Program-made: the position numbers and the translations under genes | Part shown: in pieces, positions 19,145-27,813 of the stretch | How positions within the stretch are numbered: position 1 is the stretch's first letter | Layout: each line of letters begins with the position of its first letter | Assembly: GCA_030827315.1 (NCBI GenBank) | Contig: JAURER010000006.1 | Coordinates: 1 to 64,000, forward strand | Direction of reading: 5' to 3' | Origin: Gemmatimonadota bacterium | GTDB lineage: Bacteria > Gemmatimonadota > Gemmatimonadetes > Longimicrobiales > Gaopeijiaceae | Length of the DNA stretch: 64,000 nt | Notes under the pieces: model-generated | What the model was told of the DNA's origin: nothing | What the model saw: only the letters and a program-made list of their open reading frames with translations | The model's database searches: none

Positions 19145-19828
19145 ATGGCCACACTCACCTACCACGGACACGCCACCTTTTCCATCGAGACGGACGGCGG
19201 CAAGCACCTCGTCATCGACCCGTTCTTCGGGGACAACCCGAGCTGTGAGACGTCGGTCGACGACGTGTCGGCCGACTTCATTCTCCTGACGCACGGCCAT
19301 TACGACCACGTGGCCGACGCGGTGCCGCTCGCGAAGCGTACGGGGGCGACGGTGATCGCCTCCCACGAGATCGCGAAGTACATGGAGGGGCAGGGGCTGA
19401 CGACGAGTCCCCATCACATCGGTGGCGGGGTCCAGTACCCTTTCGGGTACGTGAAGATGACGCCGGCGCTGCACGGTGGGATGCTGGAGCTTCCAGGCGG
19501 GGAGGCGTTCACCACGGTTCCCGCCGGCTTCCTGCTGGAGCTCGACGGCGGTCAGCGCGTCTATCTTGCGGGCGATACGGCGCTGCTCATGGAGATGCAG
19601 CTCCTGAAGGGCCGGGTTGACATCGCGGTCCTGCCCATCGGGGACCGGTACACGATGGGGCCGCAGGACGCCCTTCGTGCGGTCGAGTTCATCGAGCCGA
19701 AGGTCGTGATCCCCTGCCACTACAACACGTGGCCGCCGATCGAGCAGGACTCCGCGGCGTTCGCTACGGCGGTGGGTGACCGGGCGCGCGTCGAAGCGCT
19801 GAAGCCGGGTGCGACGTTCCACTTCTGA
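19145..19828 (+). CDS. Metal-dependent hydrolase, UPF0173 / MBL-fold (YtkL/UlaG-like)
   Basis: A beta-lactamase-fold hydrolase of 227 residues. The metal-binding motif THGHYDHV lies about residue 50, with an early HGHATFSIE, a later LAGDTALL (Asp) and a C-terminal IPCHYNTWP (His). The family has no agreed substrate. It is cytoplasmic with no signal peptide. ATG 19145 opens directly on the conserved YHGHATF. It sits alone between the terminator at 19051 and the lipoate-ligase-like gene. Confidence 0.85.
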   Translation: MATLTYHGHATFSIETDGGKHLVIDPFFGDNPSCETSVDDVSADFILLTHGHYDHVADAVPLAKRTGATVIASHEIAKYMEGQGLTTSPHHIGGGVQYPFGYVKMTPALHGGMLELPGGEAFTTVPAGFLLELDGGQRVYLAGDTALLMEMQLLKGRVDIAVLPIGDRYTMGPQDALRAVEFIEPKVVIPCHYNTWPPIEQDSAAFATAVGDRARVEALKPGATFHF

Positions 19829-19927
19829 GGCGCCACCCCCGCTCACCCGATCGTACGGACCGCGTGTGCCCGCTCGGCCGGCGCCGCGGACCGTGACGCC
19901 CGAAAATCCCGGGTGCGGGGGCGCCGC

Positions 19928-20740
19928 ATGAGCGTCCGCACCTGGAGGCACATCCGGGACGGAGCCCGCCCCGGCGCCCTGAACATGGCGCTCGACGAGG
20001 CGATGGCGCGTTCGGTCGAAGGCGGACGAGCGGTGCTGCGCACCTACGCGTGGACGCGCCCGACGGCGTCCTTCGGCCGTAACGAGCCGGCCCGTGGCTT
20101 GTGGTCGGAGCCGGTGGCGGCGGGCATGGGACTCGAGTTCGTCCGACGGCCCACGGGGGGGCGGGTCGTGCTGCACGACAGCGAGGTGACGTACACCGTC
20201 CTCGTGCCCGCCCGGGACATGGGCGGCCCGCGAGAGGCGTACCGGCGGATCAACGCGGCCCTGGCGGAGGCGATGCGCGGCCTGGGAGCGGACGTGGACG
20301 CGGTCGGTTCCGTCGCTCGGCCGGGGCCACCCGCACCGCGCCCCGACGCAGAGCCCCGCACTCTCCCCCTCGACGCCGGGCCGTGCTTCCAGTCCCCGGC
20401 CGAAGGCGAGGTGGTCGCCGGGGGGCGCAAGCTGATCGGCAGCGCCCAGGCCCGCGTGGGCGGGGCGCTCCTTCAGCACGGATCGATCATCCTCTCGGGC
20501 GACCAGTCCCGCCTTGCGGCGCTGAACCCCGAGGCCGCAGGCTTCGAGCGCCCGGCGACGCTCGAGGAGTTGATCGGCCCGGTGGACTTCGACACGGTCG
20601 CGCGCGCCGTCGCGGCGGCGATGGCGGCGGAGTTCGGCGGCGCCTGGACGGAATCCGAGGTGCATCCCGACGAGCTGGCGGCCGCCGTAAGGCTGGTCGA
20701 CACGCGCTACGGGCGGCCGGAGTGGACGTGGCGCCGCTGA
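19928..20740 (+). CDS. Lipoate/octanoate-protein ligase A family (LplA/LipM-like)
   Basis: Attaches lipoyl or octanoyl groups to carrier proteins such as GcvH. The 270 residues contain the family start (GALNMALDEAM), the binding motif FVRRPTGGRVVLHDSEVTYT about residue 70, and the catalytic Lys motif GGRKLIGSAQAR about residue 165. The compact length without the C-terminal LplA accessory domain is nearer to LipM octanoyltransferases or other BPL/LplA_LipB members. A Pro/Arg-rich insert (about residues 130-155) between strands is unusual. ATG 19928 is chosen, and ATG 19913 is possible. Its location 6 kb from gcvH fits a role in lipoylating it, but this is inferred. Confidence 0.8.
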   Translation: MSVRTWRHIRDGARPGALNMALDEAMARSVEGGRAVLRTYAWTRPTASFGRNEPARGLWSEPVAAGMGLEFVRRPTGGRVVLHDSEVTYTVLVPARDMGGPREAYRRINAALAEAMRGLGADVDAVGSVARPGPPAPRPDAEPRTLPLDAGPCFQSPAEGEVVAGGRKLIGSAQARVGGALLQHGSIILSGDQSRLAALNPEAAGFERPATLEELIGPVDFDTVARAVAAAMAAEFGGAWTESEVHPDELAAAVRLVDTRYGRPEWTWRR

Positions 20741-20863
20741 GGCGGTGCCCGCGCCCGCACCCGACGTCGTTGACCTTCCGGCTCGGGGGTTGAGTGTTAG
20801 GCCGGACAGCGCGGGCGCGTGAAGCGTCGCGCGTGACCACGACCCGTTCGCAAGGAATGACCG

Positions 20864-22594
20864 ATGGTCCGGAAGGGATGCTCCAAGGCCGTGTTCTGCG
20901 CCCTGGCCGCCACCGCGTTGGCGGCGTGCAGTGGGGGTGAGGGTGGTGCCACCCGTACCGTCTCCGCCGACCCGTTCTGCCAGCAGGTGATTCCGGCCGT
21001 CGAGGCCTACATGGCTGCGTCGCGCGCGTCGCACCCGGCGCCCACCGATCCACGCTACGGAGGCACGCTGGTCGTGGGGTCGATCGGGGAGCTGGCGGAC
21101 GGGATGAACGCGGCGGTGTCCTCGGACTACAGCGCCACGCAGCACCAGCAGTTCGTCAACCTGATGACACTCCTGGACTACGACGCGGCCGGCAACCCGC
21201 GCCCGTACCTGGCCGAGTCCTGGGAGATCGCCGACGACAACCGGTCGGTCACCTTCCGCCTCCGGCGGGACGTCTTCTGGCACGACGGCGAGCAGACGGA
21301 CGCGCGCGACGTCGCCTTCACGTACGTGACGGTCACGAACCCGGCCACCGCGTTCCCCAACGCCGCGTTCTGGGATCACTACGTGAAGGGCGCCGAGGGC
21401 GTCGAGGTGATCGACGACTTCACGGTGCGCATCTCGATGGAGCCGCACGCGGAGTTCCTCGACCCGTTCCGGACGGTCGCGATCCTTCCCGAGCACCTCC
21501 TCGGCGACGTCCCGCCGGGCGATCTGAAGCAGCACCCGTTCGGTACGCAGTGCCCCGTCGGCAACGGCCCCTTCGTCTTCTGGTCGCACACGCCTCAGGA
21601 CCGGTGGGTGTTCGAGGCCAACCCGGCGTTCCCGGAGGGGCTGGGCGGGCGTCCCTTCGTCGACCGGTACATGTACCGGATCATCCCGGAGCAGACGACG
21701 CTCCTCACCGAGCTGCTCACGCAGAACATCGACGTCTATCTGGCACCCCGGCCGGACCAGGCCCAGCGCATCCTCGACGACCCGAACGTGGAGCTCCTGC
21801 GCTACCCGTTCCGCAACTACGTTCTGGTCGGGTGGAACGCCCGGCGTCCGCAGCTCACGGATGCCCGCGTCCGGCGCGCGATCACGATGGGCACGAACCG
21901 GCAGAGCATCGTCGACGCGATCCTGCAGGGGTATGGCACGGTGGCCGACGGCAGCGTGCCCCCATTCCACTGGGCCTACGATCCGGACGCGCCGGGGCTC
22001 GCCTACGACCCGGAAGGCGCGAAGGCCCTGCTGGAGGAGGCCGGGTGGACGGACCGCGACGGCGACGGGGTCCGCGAGAACGCCGACGGCGTCCCGCTCG
22101 CGTTCTCCATCAAGTACAACACGGGCAATCAGCAGCGACAGGACGTCGCCGAGATCATGCAGGCGCAGCTCGCCGACGTGGGCATCGCGGTGCAGCCGCA
22201 GGTCGTGGAGTGGGCGACGCTCCTGCAGCAGATCAACACGCCCGAGCTGCGCGACTTCGACGGGGTGGTCATGGGTTGGGTCGTGGAGTTCAAGCTCGAC
22301 GACATGGACCTCTTCCACTCCGATCGCATCGACCAGCCGTACGCGTGGTCGGGTACACGCAACCCGGAGATCGATCGTCTTCTCGAGCAGCTGGCGCTGA
22401 TCGTCGACCGCGACGAGGCCCGGGCGCGCTGGGCCGAGTACCAGGAGGCCCTGATCGAGGAGCAGCCGTACACGTTCTTCTACTTCCCGGACCGGCTGGA
22501 CGGGGTGAGCACGCGCGTGAAGGGCGTCGTGATGGACGCCCGCGGCGAGTGGCTCAACATCCGCGAGTGGTACATCGACCCGGCGAGCCGCTGA
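20864..22594 (+). CDS. ABC transporter substrate-binding lipoprotein (peptide/nickel family 5)
   Basis: A periplasmic, lipid-anchored receptor for peptides. The 576 residues start with a lipoprotein signal (lipobox LAAC, Cys at residue 22). The family 5 solute-binding fold follows: YGGTLVVGS, RPYLAESWEI..., VTFRLRRDVFWHDGE, then YDPEGAKALLEEAGW near residue 385. AAGGA precedes ATG 20864. It is the first gene of a five-gene operon encoding a complete importer (receptor, two permeases, two ATPases). The ligand is probably di- or oligopeptides. It could serve uptake of products of the secreted peptidases encoded at 49-55 kb. Confidence 0.92.
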   Translation: MVRKGCSKAVFCALAATALAACSGGEGGATRTVSADPFCQQVIPAVEAYMAASRASHPAPTDPRYGGTLVVGSIGELADGMNAAVSSDYSATQHQQFVNLMTLLDYDAAGNPRPYLAESWEIADDNRSVTFRLRRDVFWHDGEQTDARDVAFTYVTVTNPATAFPNAAFWDHYVKGAEGVEVIDDFTVRISMEPHAEFLDPFRTVAILPEHLLGDVPPGDLKQHPFGTQCPVGNGPFVFWSHTPQDRWVFEANPAFPEGLGGRPFVDRYMYRIIPEQTTLLTELLTQNIDVYLAPRPDQAQRILDDPNVELLRYPFRNYVLVGWNARRPQLTDARVRRAITMGTNRQSIVDAILQGYGTVADGSVPPFHWAYDPDAPGLAYDPEGAKALLEEAGWTDRDGDGVRENADGVPLAFSIKYNTGNQQRQDVAEIMQAQLADVGIAVQPQVVEWATLLQQINTPELRDFDGVVMGWVVEFKLDDMDLFHSDRIDQPYAWSGTRNPEIDRLLEQLALIVDRDEARARWAEYQEALIEEQPYTFFYFPDRLDGVSTRVKGVVMDARGEWLNIREWYIDPASR

Positions 22595-23581
22595 TTGGGC
22601 AAGTACGTCCTCCGTCGGCTGGCCGGCGCGATCCCCCTCGTCCTGGGGATCGCCACGATCATCTTCTTCCTGGTCAACCTCGCGCCGGGTGATCCGACGC
22701 TCCTGCTCATCTCGCCGGGTGTCACGAGCGACGTCATCGAGCAGATGCGCGTGAACTTCGGTCTCGACCAGCCGATCCACATCCGCTACGTGCGCTGGCT
22801 AGGGGCCATGCTGACGGGCGACTTCGGCTATTCGTTCGTCTACTCCCGGCCGGTCGTCGATCTCCTGATGGACGCGCTGCCCAACACGCTGATCCTTTCC
22901 GCGTGCGCGCTCGTCGTCGCCTTCGGCGTGGGCATCGTGCTGGGGACGATCCAGGCGGTGCGGCAGTACTCGCTCCTCGACTCCAGCCTGAGCGTGGTCC
23001 TGCTCTTCTTCTACTCGATGCCGTCCTTCTGGCTCGCGCTCATGCTGATCCTCACCATGAGCCTGTACGCCCGGAACGTGTGGGATCTCCCGATCTGGTT
23101 CCCGGCCTCGGGCATGACGTCGACGGACCATGACTTCATGTCGGCGGGCGCGCGGATGGCGGATCGCGCCCGGCATCTCGTTCTTCCCACCCTCTCGCTG
23201 TCCCTCGTGCTCACGGCGGGCATCGCACGCTACATGAGGGGCTCGATGCTCGAGGTCGTGCGGCAGGACTTCGTCCGCACGGCGCACGCCAAGGGGCTCC
23301 CGGAGCGCGTGGTCGTCTTCAAGCACGCGCTGCGCAACGCGCTGATTCCGATCATCACGCTCGTCGGCCTCTACCTGCCGTACCTGTTCAGCGGGACGGT
23401 CTTCATCGAGTACGTCTTCGCCTGGCCGGGGATGGGGCGGACCATCGTCGACGCCATCAACGCCCGCGACTACCCGGTCATCATGGCGGGCACCTTCTTC
23501 TTCGCGTCGATGGTGGTGGTCGCGAACCTGGTGGCGGACGTGCTGTATGCCGTGGTCGACCCGCGGATCCGCTATGAGTAG
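22595..23581 (+). CDS. Peptide ABC transporter permease, DppB/OppB type
   Basis: An inner-membrane permease of 328 residues with six predicted helices. It has the family N-terminus (YVLRRLAGAIPLVLGIATIIFFLVN) followed by APGDP. The EAA loop is at about residues 220-240 (VVRQDFVRTAHAKGLPERVV), and the ending is FAWPGMGRTIVDAINARDYP. The start is a TTG that directly abuts the stop of the receptor gene, implying translational coupling. No other start codon precedes the conserved first helix. Confidence 0.92.
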   Translation: MGKYVLRRLAGAIPLVLGIATIIFFLVNLAPGDPTLLLISPGVTSDVIEQMRVNFGLDQPIHIRYVRWLGAMLTGDFGYSFVYSRPVVDLLMDALPNTLILSACALVVAFGVGIVLGTIQAVRQYSLLDSSLSVVLLFFYSMPSFWLALMLILTMSLYARNVWDLPIWFPASGMTSTDHDFMSAGARMADRARHLVLPTLSLSLVLTAGIARYMRGSMLEVVRQDFVRTAHAKGLPERVVVFKHALRNALIPIITLVGLYLPYLFSGTVFIEYVFAWPGMGRTIVDAINARDYPVIMAGTFFFASMVVVANLVADVLYAVVDPRIRYE

Positions 23582-23644
23582 CCGCGGCACGGTGCGCACG
23601 CCCCGCGGGAGGGCGTCCGCCCCGGACGGCAGGGGGGCGCCCTC

Positions 23645-24808
23645 ATGAGCGGTGCGGCGACCACGCTGGAGGGGCGCGCGCCCGGGGCGAGACGCGGCCT
23701 GCCCGGAGGACGCCCGCTCGCGGCACTGTTTCCCGGTCTGCCGCACGTGCTGGGGGGACGGTGGGGCACCGGGGCGATGGCCCTCCTCACGTGGGTGGGG
23801 ATGCTCTGGATCGTGCTCCGGCGCTGGGACCGCGTCGTCGCGGCACCGGGCGGCGCGTGGGACGAGAAGCTCGCCGTGGCGACCCTCGCGGCGAGCCTGG
23901 TGGCGAGCTGGGGCTGGTCGTGGCGAAGCGTCGGCCGGGCCCACGAGGTCAGGCTGGTCGGCGTGAGCCAGTGGGAGCTGGCCGTGACCGCGTTCGCGAA
24001 GAACCGGACCGCCGTGGCGGGGCTGATCGTGATCGTGGGCCTCTACCTGATCGCGCTCGTGACGCCCCTCATCTCTCCGCACGACCCGAACGTCCAGTAC
24101 GATCTGCAGACGATGCGGCTGGTGGGCATGTCCGCGTCCCACCCGCTGGGCACCGACCACTTCGCGCGTGACGTTCTCTCCCGCCTGCTCTACGGGGCCC
24201 GCATCTCGCTGACCATCGGCTTCGTCGCCGTGGGGATTTCGGTCACGATCGGGACGCTGGTGGGGGCGATCGCGGGCTTTTTCGGCGGCCTGGTCGACGG
24301 CGTGATCATGCGTTTCGTCGACATGGTCATCGCTTTCCCGCAGCTCGTGCTGCTCATCACGATCATCGCGATTTTCGAGCCATCCATCTTCCTCATCGTC
24401 ACGGTCCTGGGGCTCACGCTCTGGCCGGGGACCGCGCGGATCGTGCGGGGCGAGGTGCTCAGCCTGCGGGAGCGGGAGTTCGTGCAGGCGGCCGAGGCGC
24501 TCGGGTATCCGAAGCGGCGCATCATCCTGCGTCATCTCATTCCAAACGCCCTCGCGCCGGTGATCGTGGCGGCCACGCTCGGCATCGGCAACACGATCGT
24601 GCTCGAGGCGGGGCTCTCCTTCCTGGGGCTCGGCGTGCAGCCGCCGACGGCGTCGTGGGGAACGATGGTCTCGGTGGGTCGCGACTATCTCCTGGACGCA
24701 TGGTGGCTCGCGACCTTCCCGGGCCTCGCCATCGTCTTCACCGTGCTGTCGTTCAACCTGGTGGGCGACGGACTGCGCGACGCCCTGGACCCGAGACTCC
24801 GCTCATGA
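23645..24808 (+). CDS. Peptide ABC transporter permease, DppC/OppC type with N-terminal extension
   Basis: The second permease of the importer, 387 residues. The DppC core starts near residue 110 (AFAKNRTAVAGLIVIVGLYLIAL) with HPLGTDHFARDVLSRLLYGARISL and an EAA loop (SLREREFVQAAEALGYPKRRI). The first 105 residues are extra compared with E. coli DppC. They hold a small hydrophobic module (GRPLAALFPGLPHVLGGRWG; helices about 41-58 and 75-92) before the normal first helix. ATG 23645 is the first in-frame start. A 63-bp gap separates it from the upstream permease, unlike the other junctions of the operon. Confidence 0.9.
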   Translation: MSGAATTLEGRAPGARRGLPGGRPLAALFPGLPHVLGGRWGTGAMALLTWVGMLWIVLRRWDRVVAAPGGAWDEKLAVATLAASLVASWGWSWRSVGRAHEVRLVGVSQWELAVTAFAKNRTAVAGLIVIVGLYLIALVTPLISPHDPNVQYDLQTMRLVGMSASHPLGTDHFARDVLSRLLYGARISLTIGFVAVGISVTIGTLVGAIAGFFGGLVDGVIMRFVDMVIAFPQLVLLITIIAIFEPSIFLIVTVLGLTLWPGTARIVRGEVLSLREREFVQAAEALGYPKRRIILRHLIPNALAPVIVAATLGIGNTIVLEAGLSFLGLGVQPPTASWGTMVSVGRDYLLDAWWLATFPGLAIVFTVLSFNLVGDGLRDALDPRLRS

Positions 24809-24842
24809 GCCACCGCTCCGAAGGTCGCCGAGGCCCGGCCCG

Positions 24843-25817
24843 ATGACCGAAGCGCTCCTTTCCGTGCGCGACCTGCGCACCTGGTTCCATACGGATCAAG
24901 GGGTCGCGAAGGCGGTCGACGGCGTCTCGTTCGACGTGCATCCGGGCGAGACGCTCGGCATCGTGGGGGAGTCGGGGTGCGGGAAGACGGTCACGTCGCT
25001 CTCCATCCTCCAGCTCCTCCCCCAGCCGCCCGCGAAGATCGAGGCGGGCAGCTCGATCCGCTTCGCCGGCGATGAGCTCGTGGGCATCGGGGAGAAGCGG
25101 ATGCGGGCGCTGCGGGGCAACGAGATCGCGATGATCTTCCAGGAGCCGATGTCCTCGCTCAATCCGGTCTACACCATCGGGGATCAGATCGGGGAGGCGC
25201 TGCGGCTGCACCGGCGCATGGATCGGAAGGCAGCTCGTGCCGAGGCGATCCGGCTCCTCGCCGAGGTGGGCATACCGGAGCCGGACCGCCGGGTCGACGA
25301 GTACCCGCATCAGCTGTCGGGTGGCATGCGGCAGCGGGTGATGATCGCGATGTCGCTCTCGTGCGAGCCGAAGCTGCTCATTGCCGACGAGCCGACCACC
25401 GCCCTGGACGTGACGATCCAGGCGCAGATCCTCGAGCTGCTGGCGGCGCTTCGGGTGAAGCACTCGATGGCCGTTCTCCTCATCACGCACGACCTGGGCG
25501 TGGTAGCCGAGGTGTGCGACCGCGTGGTGGTCATGTACGCCGGTCAGGTCGTCGAGACCGGTACGGTGTTCGAGATCTTCTCCGATCCGAGGCACCCGTA
25601 CACGCGCGGACTCCTGGACTCGCTGCCGTCCGTCGACGATCCGGGGCAGCGGCTCGTGTCGATTCCGGGGACCGTTCCCAACCCGACCGGGTGGCCGGCC
25701 GGCTGCCGCTTCCGCGATCGCTGCGCCCGTGCCGGCGAGGGATGTGAAGCCCCCCAGGAACTCGTTGCGCTGGCGGGTGAAGGACGAGCCGCGCGCTGCT
25801 GGAGGGCAGAGTCATGA
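24843..25817 (+). CDS. Peptide ABC transporter ATPase, DppD/OppD type
   Basis: A cytoplasmic ATPase of 324 residues powering the importer. It has Walker A GESGCGKT (about residue 40), Q-loop [11 protein letters not shown], signature LSGGMRQR, Walker [13 protein letters not shown] and the H-loop ITHDLG. The C-terminal oligopeptide-transporter domain (residues 235-300) has three closely spaced Cys ([14 protein letters not shown]), a pattern linked in this family to a C-terminal iron-sulphur cluster. The stop overlaps the next ATPase gene by 4 bp. Confidence 0.95.
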   Translation: MTEALLSVRDLRTWFHTDQGVAKAVDGVSFDVHPGETLGIVGESGCGKTVTSLSILQLLPQPPAKIEAGSSIRFAGDELVGIGEKRMRALRGNEIAMIFQEPMSSLNPVYTIGDQIGEALRLHRRMDRKAARAEAIRLLAEVGIPEPDRRVDEYPHQLSGGMRQRVMIAMSLSCEPKLLIADEPTTALDVTIQAQILELLAALRVKHSMAVLLITHDLGVVAEVCDRVVVMYAGQVVETGTVFEIFSDPRHPYTRGLLDSLPSVDDPGQRLVSIPGTVPNPTGWPAGCRFRDRCARAGEGCEAPQELVALAGEGRAARCWRAES

Positions 25818-26839
25818 GTGCCGCGACCGGACGGAGCCCGATCGACCGCGCGGCGGCGCCACTGCTGAGCGTCCGCGACCTCAAGATGCACTTCCCCGTC
25901 CGCAAGGGGACCTTCGGCCGCGTCACGGGGCACGTGAAGGCGGTGGATGGCGTCAGCTTCGACCTCTGGCGCGGGGAGACGCTCGGGCTGGTCGGGGAGT
26001 CCGGTTGTGGGAAGTCCACGACGGGCCGGGCGATCCTGCGCCTGCTCGAGCCGACGTCGGGCTCGGTCCGCTTCGACGGGCAGGACGTCGCGGCCCTGGA
26101 TCGGGAAGGGCTTCGGGCGCTCCGGCGCCGCATGCAGATCGTCTTTCAGGACCCATTCGGCTCGCTGAACCCGCGCATGTCGGTGGGCGCGATGCTGGAA
26201 GAGGCGCTCAAGGTTCATGGCCTCGGCGGGCCGAACCGACGCGACCGGGCCGTTGAACTCCTGGAGCGGGTGGGTCTCCGTGCCGAGCATGTCGACCGAT
26301 ACCCGCACGAGTTCAGTGGCGGCCAGCGCCAGCGTCTCGGCATCGCGAGGGCCCTCTCGGTCGAGCCCGATTTCCTCGTCCTCGACGAGCCGGTGAGCGC
26401 GCTCGACGTGTCGGTCCAGGCCCAGGTCGTGAACCTGCTGGAAGACCTGCAGCGCGAACTCGGACTCACCTATCTCTTCATCGCGCACGACCTCGCGCTC
26501 GTCGAGCACGTGAGCGATCGCGTGGCCGTCATGTACCTGGGGCGGATCGTCGAGGTCGCGGACGGTGGAGATCTGTATCGCGCTCCGCGCCATCCGTACA
26601 CGAAGGCACTGCTGTCCGCGGTGCCGCGCCCCGATCCGGCGGGTCGGGAGCAGCGAAAGCGAATCGTGCTGGAGGGAGACGTTCCGAGCCCCAGCAATCC
26701 ACCTTCGGGATGTCCCTTTCATCCACGCTGCCCGAGCCCGGCCAAGGACGAGCGCTGCAGGAGCGTATTGCCTGCCATGGAAGGCGGAGAATTCGGACAT
26801 TCAGCTGCGTGCCATCACCCCGATTTTCCGTTCGAATGA
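25814..26839 (+). CDS. Peptide ABC transporter ATPase, DppF/OppF type
   Basis: The partner ATPase of 341 residues. It has Walker [10 protein letters not shown]-loop [13 protein letters not shown], signature [15 protein letters not shown] and Walker [13 protein letters not shown]. The C-terminal oligopeptide domain has a Cys pattern ([11 protein letters not shown]). ATG 25814 overlaps the upstream stop by 4 bp. It is the last gene of the importer operon. A separate promoter for the next gene starts 6 bp after its stop. Confidence 0.95.
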   Translation: MSAATGRSPIDRAAAPLLSVRDLKMHFPVRKGTFGRVTGHVKAVDGVSFDLWRGETLGLVGESGCGKSTTGRAILRLLEPTSGSVRFDGQDVAALDREGLRALRRRMQIVFQDPFGSLNPRMSVGAMLEEALKVHGLGGPNRRDRAVELLERVGLRAEHVDRYPHEFSGGQRQRLGIARALSVEPDFLVLDEPVSALDVSVQAQVVNLLEDLQRELGLTYLFIAHDLALVEHVSDRVAVMYLGRIVEVADGGDLYRAPRHPYTKALLSAVPRPDPAGREQRKRIVLEGDVPSPSNPPSGCPFHPRCPSPAKDERCRSVLPAMEGGEFGHSAACHHPDFPFE

Positions 26840-26844
26840 AAGGC

Positions 26845-26873
26845 TTGACACCTTTTGGGACCCGCATCATGTT
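26845..26873 (+). promoter_or_regulatory. Sigma-70-type promoter for the ExbB/TolQ-like gene
   Basis: A perfect TTGACA (-35, 26845-26850) and CATGTT (-10, 26868-26873) with a 17-base spacer lie about 90 bases upstream of the TTG start. The -10 is weak (3 of 6), but the -35 and spacing are ideal. Confidence 0.45.
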
Positions 26874-26959
26874 GCGGGCCTCCTGAAACTGCCCTCCCAA
26901 CGCTGTCCGTCGGAAGGGCGCTCTCTCGATAATCACCGAAGAACTGGCTGGAGGTTCCC

Positions 26960-27652
26960 TTGGTCCAACTGTACGCCGCCCTGCTTCAGATCCCGGGCAT
27001 GGACGCTCCTGAGTTGACGTGGCAGGAGCAGCTGTCCACGAACTGGATTGGAATGGGCTTCATGCGGTGGCCTCTGGCGTTCTGCCTCGTCCTGGGTGTG
27101 ATCGTCATCATCGTCAAGTTCGTTTCGCTGACGGCGAAGGCTGCGAAGACGAAGCGGATCCTCAAGGAGGTCGACGAGCTCCTGGTGCAGAAGCGCATTC
27201 GCGAGGCGCTCGAGCTGACCCGTGACACGGATTCGCCCGCGGCGAACATCCTCTACGCCGGTCTGGAGCGCCACGAAGAGGGCACCGACCGCGTCATGAA
27301 GGCGATCGAGAACCAGGGCCTGATCGAGATGAGCAAGCTCGAGCGGGGCCTCGTCGTGCTCGCCACGCTCACCAACATCGCGCCGCTCCTGGGCTTCCTC
27401 GGCACCGTGATCGGAATGATCATCGCGTTCCAGTCGATCGAGGCCGCGGGTGAGGTCGAGGCGACGCTGGTCGCCGGTGGTATTAAGGTCGCGCTGCTCA
27501 CGACGGCTGCCGGTCTGGTCATCGCGATCCCGGTGTCGGTCGGTCACAACTACTTCGTGGCCCGCATCGACAGCCTGGTCATCGACATGGAGGAGTCGGC
27601 CCAGAAGATGGTCGACACGCTCCACGCCATCGAGACGGGCCGCGCCGGCTGA
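26960..27652 (+). CDS. MotA/TolQ/ExbB-family proton channel protein
   Basis: An inner-membrane subunit of a proton-driven energy transducer. The 230 residues have a first helix at about residues 38-56 (PLAFCLVLGVIVIIVKFV) and a long cytoplasmic loop. Two further helices lie at 135-155 (ATLTNIAPLLGFLGTVIGMIIAF) and 175-195 (VALLTTAAGLVIAIPVSVG), which is the typical family core. The start is TTG 26960, decided by a perfect GGAGG 5 bases upstream. The usual partner (ExbD, TolR or MotB) is not adjacent: a strong terminator follows the stop. The gene therefore acts with a partner encoded elsewhere, or alone. Confidence 0.9.
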   Translation: MVQLYAALLQIPGMDAPELTWQEQLSTNWIGMGFMRWPLAFCLVLGVIVIIVKFVSLTAKAAKTKRILKEVDELLVQKRIREALELTRDTDSPAANILYAGLERHEEGTDRVMKAIENQGLIEMSKLERGLVVLATLTNIAPLLGFLGTVIGMIIAFQSIEAAGEVEATLVAGGIKVALLTTAAGLVIAIPVSVGHNYFVARIDSLVIDMEESAQKMVDTLHAIETGRAG

Positions 27653-27680
27653 CGACGCGACCCGGTCGACCGCGACCGAA

Positions 27681-27716
27681 GAGGCCACCCCCGTCCCGGG
27701 GGTGGCCTCTTTTTTT
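27681..27716 (+). terminator. Strong intrinsic terminator
   Basis: GAGGCCACCCCCG pairs with GGGGGTGGCCTC over a short loop and is followed by seven T residues. This is the clearest rho-independent terminator in the window. It closes the single-gene ExbB/TolQ-like transcript. Confidence 0.93.
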
Positions 27717-27813
27717 CCTAGAAGTCCACGACCTCGAACACTTATCATGGACCCCCGGCGTCGGACCTCTCCGCCGACGCGGGCCTCCACGTTCGTATCC
27801 GTCCGAGTTGCAG

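Noticed and set aside
19022-22780. A 1252-codon open frame on the minus strand
   Set aside because: It runs opposite four genes with strong family matches (metallo-hydrolase, ligase, receptor, permease) and shows low-complexity composition only.
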